A stretch of 64,000 bases of DNA, taken from assembly GCA_023974075.1 (NCBI GenBank), contig JAMFTG010000321.1, positions 30,189 to 94,188 on the forward strand. Direction: 5' to 3'. The notes beneath the pieces are model-generated. The model was not told the origin of the DNA. It ran no database searches and saw only the letters and a program-made list of their open reading frames with translations. Each line of letters opens with the position of its first letter. Position 1 is the first letter of the stretch. Made by a program: the position numbers and the translations under genes. Shown here piece by piece: positions 47,401 through 57,164 of the stretch. The DNA is from Chaenocephalus aceratus (lineage: Eukaryota > Chordata > Actinopteri > Perciformes > Channichthyidae).

Positions 47401-49344
47401 ACATATGAGGCTGAATAAAAAAAAGTGCTAATTATTTTTTTTAAGTGTTTATTTTGTTAAAAATAAACATTTTGGATGCATGACCATGTTTTTAGGCTCA
47501 CCCTTCATTCACTGCTGTAGAGTAGCCTATTCAGTAGGCTATTATATTTTTAAGACTGAATAATACCTTTGAAGAACAATCATTAAATTAGTGTGTATAT
47601 TACAATACAAAGGAATCTATCCTCGCATGCCATCAAGCATTAAAAAGTAGCGCTAGGCTAGTTGTACAGTACAGATGAGTTAACACGGAACAGTACAAAA
47701 AAAAAACTAAGTACAGTCAACATGTCACATAATGAAATGTTAGTATACCCCAAAATGCAATGAAATATTTATCACAAACGCCACTAGTGCTAGCAGTTAA
47801 GTCATATCATACAGAAAAAGTCATATCATACAGAACAAGCCGACTAAGGATGGCTGACACGGTCAGGTTCAGCAGATAAAAACCAAAATAACAATAAAAA
47901 CACATAATCAATCTAAATCCTGCTTGTTAGTTACCCAGCATCATTGATATATAAGCTGCTAGCGATTCATTACTGAAATCTTACCTTCAAAGCTGACGAA
48001 GTCGCGCTAGCTAACTAGCAGGCAATGCTAGCAAAATGGGTTGTAATAACCAAGATAAAATATAGATAATTACGCTGTGCATATACAAATGAAGACCAGT
48101 ACAAGCATCATAAAGGGCCTCTGATACAATATAGACAGTTGACAATTCAAAAGAGTTCGATATTTCAGCAACTTACCTCTGGAACTAATCGACGCGCCGT
48201 AATGTAAGTGAATGAGGTCCAACGCCCACATGACAATATGTTGAACTATTTCGATGTCCATACCCCGGAAGTAGGCGCCGCCATTTTTTACAACGGAGGT
48301 CTATGGGAGTGTCGTAACTCTTATCTCTCTATGGCTCTGGCGCAGTTGCTCTCCACGAGCTGCGGAAGCGAAATGCTTGATGGGAAACGGCTCGCTGGTA
48401 TCTCGAGCTGAGCGCTCATTGGTGGTTTTTACCACGTGCTGCTGATGAAACTCTCCCATTGGCTGGCAAAAGTGTGTTGTTGTTTTGTGTCAGTTCTACG
48501 TCGCCACATCCATTCCCATTTGTCATCATTGTTCCACAATGTTTATCATCATGAAATTAATATCTATATATTTTATACTATACTGCTTACCGTTTTCATA
48601 CTTTATATATCTTAGCATATTCATACACACTGTTCATACTGCTCACAGGCTGATATCTAGTGTATTCATACACACTGTTTATTCATCATTCAATTCATTC
48701 TATATTTTATTCTGTAGATGGTGTACATTACTTTCACTTTACTGCTTGTTGCACATGGTTAGAAGCTAAACTGCATTTCGTTGTCTCAGTACCTGTAATC
48801 TGTGCAATAACAATAAAGTTGAATCTAATCTTGAGCAGGAACAAATGTATTTACTTAGTACATATCTGACATTAACGATTAAACACATGTGTGCATTCTT
48901 TATAAATGCAAACCGAGTCAAGCCGACTCCGGAGGTGGCGGTATGCACCTTAAAGTTGTTTGCAATCCGCCAAAAAACCGAGAGAAGAAGAAGAAGATGA
49001 AGAAGCCGACTCGGAGCTGTCCGACTTCAGGCGAGCTTTTTGAGACCTCCCCCGGCTGCGATCGGCTACTCTCGTCTACTTTCGAGGCGAGCCGCAATGT
49101 GTCTCAAACAAGCCTACTGTGGACTTTATTTACTGGCTGTGCGAGGCTCCTCCTGCTCAAAGTCTAGTAGTCTACACAGCTCAGACGTTGTTCCTCCCCT
49201 TTCACAGATTTGACAGTTTAAAGATGGGTGTAAGCACCACGTGGTGACGTGTAAGTACTGCAAATCCCATACGTTGTAGATCAGTGATTCAACATCAGGA
49301 AACAGAAAGTGAAACTTACTGACATTCACTGTCGTCGAGGAGAA

Positions 49345-51021
49345 ATGGCGCAGCAAGTGAATCTGGGTCGGGAAAAACTGAGCTGTTCGATCTGTCTGGA
49401 TATTCTAAAGGATCCGGTAACTATTCCCTGTGGGCATAGTTATTGCATGAGCTGTATTAAAGACTGCTGGGGTAAGGAGGATGAGGAGAAAACCTACAGC
49501 TGCCCACAGTGCAGGCAGAGCTTCAAACCGAGGCCTGCCCTGGTGAAAAATACCATGCTTGCAGAGTTAGTGGAGGAACTGAAGAAAATAGGGCTTCAAG
49601 ATGCTTCACCTGATCTTTCCATTGCAACACCTGGAGATGTGGTCTGTGATTGCTGCTACGGGGTGAAGCTGAAAGCCTTCAAGTCCTGTCTGGTGTGTAT
49701 GGCCTCTTTCTGTGAGCAACACCTCCAACCTCACTTTGATGTAGCTCCATTAAAGAAACACAAGTTGGTTGAAGCCACCTCAAAGCTTCAGGAGAACATC
49801 TGCTCTCGCCACGACGAGGTGATGAAGATTTTCTGCCGCACCGATCAGCAGAGCATCTGTTATCTCTGCTCCATGGATGACCACAAAGGCCATGACACCG
49901 TCTCCGCTGCAGCAGAGAGGGCTGACAGGCAGAAGGAGCTCGGGGTGAGCCGGGGAGAAGTCCAACAGAGAGCCCAGGACAGAGAGAAGCACGTCAAGGC
50001 GCTTCAACAGAGGGTGGAGGCTATCAATCGCTCCGCTGATGAAGCAGTGAGGGACAGCGAGAAGATCTTCACTGAGCTCATTCATCTCATTGAGAAAAGA
50101 AGCTCCGAGGTGAAGCAGAAGATCAGAGCCCAGCAGAAAACCCAAGTGAGTCGAGCTCAAGATGTTGAGGAGAAGCTGCAGCAGGAGATCACTGAGCTGC
50201 GGAGGACAGACGCTGAGCTGCTGCAGCTGTCTCACACCGAGGACCACCTGCATTTCCTCAACAACTACCCCTCACTGTCCCGTCTGAGTGAGTCTGAAGA
50301 CTTACCCAGCATTGATATCTGTCCTCTGCGCTTATTTGAGGACGTGACCGCGGCGGTGTCAGAGACCAGAGATAAACTGCAGGGTGTTGTGACTGAGGAG
50401 TGGGAAAACATCTCTCTGGCAGTGACTGGAGTGGATGTTTTAAAGACCCAAGCAGAGCCCAGAACCAGAGCTGGATTCAGGAGATATTCTCGTCAAATCA
50501 CATTGGACCCAAATACAGCATACTGGCTGTTGTCATTGAGTGACGGGAACAGGAAAGCAACACGAATGAAAGTAGATCAGTCATATTCTGCTCACCCAGA
50601 CAGATTTGTTGATTATTGTCATCAGGTCCTGAGTACAGAGGGTCTAACTGGACGTTGTTACTGGGAGGTGGAGTGGAGCGGGAGAGCTTTTATAGCAGTG
50701 GCATACAAGGATATTAACAGAACTGGGACAGCTAAGGAATGTGGATTTGGATATAATAACAAATCTTGGGCATTAGATTGTATCAGTGGCGGTAAATATG
50801 CATTCTACCATCAATGTATTTCTACTCCCGTCTCAGGCCCTCCGTCCTCCAGAATAGGAGTGTACCTGGATCACAGAGCAGGTTCTCTCTCTTACTACAG
50901 CGTGTCTGACACCATGACCCTCCTCCACAGAGAGCAGACCACCTTCACTCAGCCTCTCTATCCTGGGTTTCTGCTTACACACATTCCTGGAAGCTCAGCT
51001 GAGTTGTGTGAGCTGAAGTAG
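49345..51021 (+). CDS. Intact TRIM E3 ubiquitin ligase (RING, B-boxes, coiled coil, PRY-SPRY), 558 aa
   Basis: Single uninterrupted exon. I choose the ATG at 49345 (MAQQVNLG) because it has a strong context (GAGAAATGG) and puts the RING at the usual distance; an upstream in-frame ATG at 49309 adds 12 residues. RING ligands are C14, C17, C29, H31, C34, C37, C53, C56. B-box region: C101-H139, then B-box 2 with C153, H156, C164, C172, C175, H180, H183. A coiled coil follows (about 187-330), then PRY (LDPNTAYWLLSLSDGNR) and SPRY (LDHRAGSLSYYSVSD) from about 375 to the end. This is the finTRIM/TRIM16-like architecture greatly expanded in fish. Such proteins ubiquitinate targets selected by the SPRY domain, often in antiviral signalling. 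It lies at the end of a tandem TRIM array and is the only open copy here. Confidence 0.93.
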   Translation: MAQQVNLGREKLSCSICLDILKDPVTIPCGHSYCMSCIKDCWGKEDEEKTYSCPQCRQSFKPRPALVKNTMLAELVEELKKIGLQDASPDLSIATPGDVVCDCCYGVKLKAFKSCLVCMASFCEQHLQPHFDVAPLKKHKLVEATSKLQENICSRHDEVMKIFCRTDQQSICYLCSMDDHKGHDTVSAAAERADRQKELGVSRGEVQQRAQDREKHVKALQQRVEAINRSADEAVRDSEKIFTELIHLIEKRSSEVKQKIRAQQKTQVSRAQDVEEKLQQEITELRRTDAELLQLSHTEDHLHFLNNYPSLSRLSESEDLPSIDICPLRLFEDVTAAVSETRDKLQGVVTEEWENISLAVTGVDVLKTQAEPRTRAGFRRYSRQITLDPNTAYWLLSLSDGNRKATRMKVDQSYSAHPDRFVDYCHQVLSTEGLTGRCYWEVEWSGRAFIAVAYKDINRTGTAKECGFGYNNKSWALDCISGGKYAFYHQCISTPVSGPPSSRIGVYLDHRAGSLSYYSVSDTMTLLHREQTTFTQPLYPGFLLTHIPGSSAELCELK

Positions 51022-51186
51022 GCGGAAGTTTAAATAGAGCCACTACAATATGTCCGGACTCTAACACGGCTGGGACTGGGAACAGAGTAGGTGGTGGAAA
51101 TAACAAAAGGCGCTCACAAGGAGGAAAAAATTAGCATAACAAAATGAGGACTTAATAAAAACTTAAGCCAACAAAAATAAACAAAA
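51022..51186 (+). repeat. TRIM 3'-flank module M, copy 5 (internal deletion)
   Basis: The first ~58 bases match the start of M. The sequence then jumps at GGGACTGGGAACAGAG to a point about 1.2 kb further into the module and ends near 51186. The TRIM array ends here. Confidence 0.75.
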
Positions 51187-51897
51187 TTAAAGCTGCAAGC
51201 AGCATTGAGCGGGTCTTCGACGCTCCGCAGGCTGTTGTCCGCACGTCGACGTCAGGCAGATGTCTCGAGGACTCGGCCGTTGGCAAACGTGGGAAGTTTC
51301 AGGTCGATCGGACAACGTACAGGGGAGTTACAGCAGTATCATAAACATTATGTTTTATGGCGATTGATCTGTCGCCATGGCAACGGAATTTGATGACACC
51401 CCATAATATACTTAGATGTGTTGAGGGCTGCATCTTTATCAAACCTATGAAGTTTTGTGCCGCTTGGAGCATGTTAACTGGAGTAATGAGAAAACCGTGT
51501 TTCACAGCGACCATTTTGTTACCATAGCAACGAAATTTGAAGAAATCTCAAAACTGACACATATATGTCTCGAGGAATAGACGGTTAGCAGACATGTGAA
51601 ATTTGAACACTATTTTACCATTTGCACAGGAGTTATAGCAATATCGTGCTTAATGACGAGGGAAGCGTTGCCATGGCAACAGCCTTTGAGGAAAACTCAC
51701 TATTGTCATATTGAGGTGTTGAGGGCCGGACCATTAGCCATCATCTGAAGTCTGGTGCGGTTTAGAAGATTTTCCATTGAATTACGACAACACCATATTT
51801 CATGGCGAGGGAACTGTCGCCATGGCAACGGCATATGATGACATCCCCTAATTGACATAGAGCTGTTGAGGGCCGGACCATTAATGATAGTCTGAAG

Positions 51898-52482
51898 CAA
51901 AGTCCTGCACGGGTCTGGTTTTCAAGACCCGCTCCCGCCCCGCACCCGCGACGTGCAATACCGATCCCGCCCCGCTACCCGCACATATTGCCAATTAGTT
52001 CCGCAACCCGACCCGACCCGTCGGCACAAGATCCGCAACCCGACCCGAACCCGCATAGCCTATATATGAGCAGTGAAAACGTGCAATTATTAACACACGC
52101 AGTTGCATATTTGTCTCAAAAAGCGTGGGATGTTGGTTATTTTCTCCATCTAGGATGACACCAAAAGCCTCCCAGACGTTGGATTTCGCTCTTGAGGAAG
52201 TGTTATTGAAAATGCTGTATTCTCCGCTAGAGAGCTTCACCTCAGCCATTTCGAATGTGGCGCGCACAGCAGCAGATTGATGCGTTGCGGAGGTTATGAT
52301 TATGCGCGGTCCCGCGGGGGAGAGGTCTGAGCATTCAACTAAATTATTATTATTTTAATATATTTATTATGCAATACCTGCGACCCGACCCGCATCATCT
52401 TTGTTGAAAAAAGTGTTTGAAAAAATACCACCCGCGTATCACCTTTTTTGCCCGCGGGTACCCGACCCGATGCAAGACTCTG
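51898..52482. mobile_element. 585 bp hAT element with a BED-finger remnant
   Basis: The ends are CAAAGTCCTGCACGGGTC and (inverted) CAGAGTCTTGCATCGGGTC, with a perfect 8-bp duplication GTCTGAAG at 51890-51897 and 52483-52490. The subterminal parts are dense in GACCCG/CGGGTC. On the minus strand (52267-51995) a short frame contains KSNVWEAFGVI, a BED-finger-like start of a hAT transposase. The rest has been deleted. Confidence 0.88.
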
Positions 52483-52670
52483 GTCTGAAGTCTGGTGCCG
52501 TTTGGACGATTTCCCATTGAATTACAACAACACCATATTTCATGGCGAGCGATCTGTCGCCATGGCAACGGCATATGATGACATCCCCTAATTGATATAG
52601 AGCTGTTCAGGGCCGGACCATTAGCCATTATCTGAAGTCTGGGGCCGTTTGGACGATTTTCCATTGAATT

Positions 52671-52771
52671 ATAAGTGCGTTCGACCATTGAGTTCTGGTC
52701 GAACGCACTTATTGTAAGTCGCTTTGGATAAAAGCATCAGCTAAATGCAATGTAATGTAATGTAATGTAAT
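52671..52771. repeat. LINE/SINE 3' tail with a perfect 17-bp foldback
   Basis: ATAAGTGCGTTCGACCA (52671-52687), an 8-base loop, then its exact complement (52696-52712), followed by GTAAGTCGCTTTGGATAAAA and (ATGTA)n. The tail is the widespread fish L2-type 3' end; the same end occurs inverted at 54765-54815. The foldback suggests two tails joined head to head. Confidence 0.7.
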
Positions 52772-53090
52772 TACGACAACACCAGGTTTTTTGGCGAGGG
52801 AGGCGTTGACATGGAAACGGCATATGATGACGTCCCATAATTGGCGGAGAGCTGTTTAGGGCCGGACCATTAGCCATCATATGAAGTCTGGTGCCGTTTG
52901 GACGATTTTCCATTGAATTACGACAACACCAGGTTTTTTGGCGAGGGATGCGTTGCCATGGCAATGGCATAAGATGACATCCCCTAATTGACATAGAGCT
53001 GTTGAGGGCCGGACCATTAATGATAGTCTGAAGTCTGGTGCTGTTTGCACAATTTTCCATTGAATTACAACATTTAATTAACATCGACAC

Positions 53091-53495
53091 AATACTTTCT
53101 CCTTATTTTACCCTTCTCTTGCGTTAGGTCATACCCCCCCTTCCCATGCTATTTTCGGTCAAAATTGACCGGTGTGTTTTGCACAGTGATTTCTCTGGAA
53201 CCCCTGATCCAATTTTGATGGTTGACATCTCATTTGAACATTCAAAGCAAGTAGAATCAAGGGATCACAGACAGAATGACACCAGGGGTGAATTTCATAT
53301 TATTTTTGGCAGTAAGTTCAAAGATAGTGCTTATTTTTACATTACTGTATATTATAAAAATGCTTGCCATGTAGGCTGTGTTTGCTGGAGATGGAAATGA
53401 TTTAGTTAGTGTTGTAGCTGAGATTCGTCCCGTTCCAATGATGTATGGGATGTATTGATTTGATACAAGCAAGCCAGTGTTTCATGATACATAAC
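53091..53495. other. Spacer, no gene recognised
   Basis: Contains GGTCAAAATTGACC, a motif seen in many fish repeats, and an 84-residue open frame (53146-53400) with no recognisable domain. I do not regard it as a gene. Confidence 0.4.
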
Positions 53496-53862
53496 CAGTC
53501 TTCCTGAAATAATTTGTGCTGAGCATGGTGACAGTGAATTTTATACTGTGACAGTCCAAGACGTCTTATATGTTCATTTCTTATATTAACAGTTACTTAC
53601 CTGAATATAATTGTAATTGTATTAATTTGTGTGATCTATCTTGTGTGAAGTCAAATTTCAGACTTGATCTGACAATAAAGTAATATCGTATCGTATCGTA
53701 TCGTAATCTGTGTTTTTCTCCAGTGTTGCTGTTTAAACTCCTGAATTTCCCCACAGCAGGGATTAATAAAGGTCTATTTCATCTTACTCACAGGAATACA
53801 TTGTGGGGAAACTAGACATCTTTTTCTATTCAATATATTGATTTCTTTGCCTTTAATAAAAA
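53496..53862 (+). repeat. Third, diverged copy of a U segment, upstream of phka1
   Basis: Homologous to 8906-9285 (copy A) and 42555-42935 (copy B): shared runs include CAGTCCAAGACGTCTTATAT, CTCACAGGAATACATTGTGG and AGACATCTTTTTCTATTCAA. In U this DNA lies downstream of hdac8 exon 2 (probable intron 2). A (TATCG)n insertion lies at 53686-53706. It is more diverged than A and B are from each other, so it is probably the older, resident copy. Confidence 0.8.
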
Positions 53863-54183
53863 ACAACAACAACAAATGCATCGCAAGAACAGGACAGAGC
53901 TATGTTTCCTGACACGCTTTTATTTTGAAGGCGTGACTTCCGGTGCCCACTGCCCACCTCGCCGCATGGTTACAACACTTGCAGGTTCCTGCCACAGTAG
54001 TCTGTGTTTATGACATCCAGCAGCAGGATATTTCTGCTCCCCTCGAAGGCGGCATTTCTTTACAGCTCTTTGGACTCCGAGAAGCACCAAAGAAATGACT
54101 TTACCGTCGAGGATTTAGCAAGTGTTGTGTTGTTTTGTACTTGAACCCTTCCTGAAAGTGACCTGAACGTCGCACTTGTCACC
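53863..54183 (+). promoter_or_regulatory. phka1 promoter-proximal region / 5' UTR
   Basis: A GC-richer stretch immediately upstream of the phka1 start codon, ending in GTCACCATGAG, a good Kozak context. No TATA box is evident near a fixed start, and the transcription start is not determinable from sequence alone. Confidence 0.5.
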
Positions 54184-54261
54184 ATGAGAAGCAGGAGCAA
54201 CTCCGGCGTAAAGCTGGACAACTATGCCCGGATGGTGCACCAAACTATCCTGAGACACCAA
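54184..54261 (+). CDS. phka1: phka1 exon 1
   Basis: ATG through 26 codons to a GTGAGT donor. Starts [11 protein letters not shown], the invariant alpha-subunit N-terminus; phase 0. Confidence 0.93.
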
Positions 54262-57130
54262 GTGAGTATTTTATAGTGTTCTAGTCAAATGCACAGTTAA
54301 ATAAAAGTACATTATCATTTGTTTCACGCTTGCAGGCAGGTTCGCTGGGGCAGTCACAGCAGTGTTTATGTAAATGCATATTGCACAATGCATCTTTACA
54401 CACTATATTACACACTCATTACTTGTGACAGTGTGTCTTCATGAAGCTTTAAAATAATCTTAAAAGTATTATTTTGCGCTTGCACTTTTCTCTTGACTCT
54501 CATTTAAAATACATTATATGTTCCCAAGTATGAATATTTCACCCATGTGTGATTGTTGCATCGAAGGTTTTAACGTGCAGCTCCAACACACTCCACTCTC
54601 CTGAACTGGATGCAGGGATTTGGGTTTGTGTTGGGTTGGGAATCTGGAAAAATCATTTTATGGATTTGAGCATCGGGTTCATTGTTATGTTGTCACAATA
54701 AATAAATGCCATTGCATGTCATGTCACACTTAGCTTTGTAAAATAGTCAATATTACATTACATTGCATTTAGCTGACGCTTTTATTCAAAGCGACTTACA
54801 ATAAGTGCATTCGACCAAGAAGATACAAACTAGAAGAAAACAGAATCAGATAAGTACATCAAGTTTCAACTAGCTTTAGTCCTTTGTTGGTATTAAGTGC
54901 TTTGTTAGTAATTGTATCGCTCGAAGTGGAGTCTAAAGAGATGAGTTTTCAGTCTGCGCCGGAAGGTGTGTGAGCTTTCTGCTGTCCTGATGTCAATGGG
55001 AGCTCATTCCACCATCTTGGAGCCAGGATAGCAAACCCACGTGTTTCTGCTGATGGGAACTTGGGTCCCCTTCGCAGCGAGGGTTGCAGCGAGCCGTTTG
55101 GCTGATGCGGAGTGCACGTGCTGGGGTGTACGGTTTAACCATGTCCTGGATGTAGGAGGGGCCAGATCCATTCGCAGCATGGTACGCATCAGTGTCTTGA
55201 AGTGGATTCTATCAATTACTGGAAGCCAGTGGAGGGAGCGGAGGAGCGGAGTGGTGTGGGAGAATTTAGGAAGGTTGAAGAGCCGCTGCATTCTGGATGA
55301 GCTGCAGAGGTCGGATGGCACATGCAGGTAGACCAGCCAGGAGGGAGTTGCAGTAGTCTTGGCGTGAGGTGACGAGAGCCTGGACCAGAAGTTGCGGCGC
55401 TTTCTGGGTCAGCTGGGGACGCATCCTCCTGATGTTGTAGAGCAGGGGTGTCAAACTCAATTTCATTGTGGGCCACATTCGCATTATGGTTGCACTCAAA
55501 GGGCCGGTTTGTAACTTTAAGACTATATAAAAATACATATATAAATATTTAATATTTAATGTATTATATATTACATTATTGCTCTGCATTGGATTATTAT
55601 CAGATAGGGTAATACCTTCATAATTAACTACGTCTGAAAGCAGAAGTCTAGGGCAAATAATTGCAAGTCTCTTCAGTGAGAATGTCACAAAATGATTTAA
55701 AAAGAAAAGCCACATTTTGAAAAAAAAAGTGACATTTAAAAAAGAAAAGTCAAATTCTGAGAGAAAAGTCAAATTTCAGATGCATTGTGGGACATGTAGT
55801 TTATGGGCAACGTGCCTCTGTAAAGTAGCATGTAACCGTATAATAAAATCATATTTTTTGCAAGCTCTTGTGGGGCCACATAAAATGAAGTCGCGGGCCG
55901 GATTTGGCCCCCGGGCCTTGAGTTTGACACCCCTGTTGTAGAGAGTGTATCTGCAGCAGGCAGCGATGTTTGCTGTGAAGGACAGCAAAAATACTTGGCT
56001 TTTAGAGCAAAAATCAACACTACATGCTTATTCTTAATTAAGTCAATAAAGACACTTTTGAGGAGAAGAAAACATTCTGAATGTGGGGTTTAATCCTGAA
56101 TTATTTAAGCACACAATCATTATCGTGGAGGTTTTGGGATCTCACCTTTCAGTGATGTGCTCTTTACGTGTAGATTTAAACTAGTTTAAAACTGCAAATG
56201 GAAGTGGTTGAATTTGGAGTGAAGTCATCGTTTGAATGCGTCCCAAATGGCAGCGAGCCAGCATTCAGCTCACTGCTCAGCACTAATGACTGAGTGTGTT
56301 CACAGTGCGTGGAGGGTTGCTGCAGCCGCTGATTAAAAGCAATGCATATATATATTTGTCTGTTATTCTTCGGGTAATAAATGTTGTAGCCAGAGATGTC
56401 ATAGTGCAGTCTTTCAACAGTCTACTCCATTGGCAAAATAGCTCAACACGTGCTACTGTAAACACATAAAGTACACACACTTTTCCACAAAGAACATGTC
56501 GACTCCCTCGCTGGTGTATTTGTGAAACTTACCACAAAGCCACATTTATCTCTATTTGTGAGGACACTTGATGTTGAAAAACTGCCACCATGCCTCAGTA
56601 AGCCGCAGAAAACTAATCCGGAGAATTATTATTTAGTAACTGTTCAGGGACAACATATATTTGTACAGTTTACAAAGATATAATCGTACTCTTCTTCCTC
56701 TTAAACGGCATCACACATTTCCCGTGTATGTTTCTATTATAAAGGCTTGTTGTGTCTCTTAACAACAGGAAGCAACTGGGCTATTGGAAATGTTATTAAG
56801 TGATATGTTACAGAGACTAAACTTGAAGGAAGTTGCTTTAATTCTCAAAGGAAAATAAAAAAGGTTGCTAAAGGAGAAGATGTGTACACAAATACTTTTT
56901 TACACATATTTCTGGCCCCTCTGTTTTGTTCACCATTGACCCATGACCTTTGACCTCTCTCTGCGTCTGACAGGATCCAGTGACGGGTCTGCTGCCTGGC
57001 AGCTCGGATCAGAACCACTCGTGGGTCAGAGACAATGTGTACTGCGTCCTCTCAGTGTGGGGGCTCAGCCTGGCCTACAGGAAGAACGCTGACCGCGACG
57101 AAGACAAGGCCAAGGCCTACGAACTGGAGC

Positions 57131-57164
<34 letters not shown>

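Larger units (their letters stand above)
33355..49330. repeat. Duplicated unit U, copy B (split by the TTAA element)
   Basis: 33369-33609 and 41934-49330 correspond to copy A (8049-15680). 33610-41933 is the later 8.3 kb insertion and its TTAA repeats. 41934-43178 and 43435-44980 hold no recognised gene, apart from palindromes and the features listed separately. 47406-49260 is the same non-coding DNA as 13752-15600. Confidence 0.9.
51187..53090. repeat. Degenerate tandem repeat, period about 150 bp
   Basis: The motif GGCGAGGGA..GTTGCCATGGCAACGG recurs near 51340, 51500, 51645, 51789, 52530, 52785 and 52935, with spacing of about 145-150 bases where uninterrupted. Shared spacer words are TTGAGGGCCGGACCATTA, TCTGAAGTCTGGTGCCG and TTTTCCATTGAATTACGAC. 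Two insertions interrupt it: the hAT at 51898-52482 and the LINE/SINE tail at about 52671-52771. The minus-strand frames are repeat shadows. Confidence 0.8.

Noticed and set aside
49780..50253. 157-residue frame antisense to the TRIM gene
   Set aside because: Shadow of the coiled-coil coding sequence; no domain.
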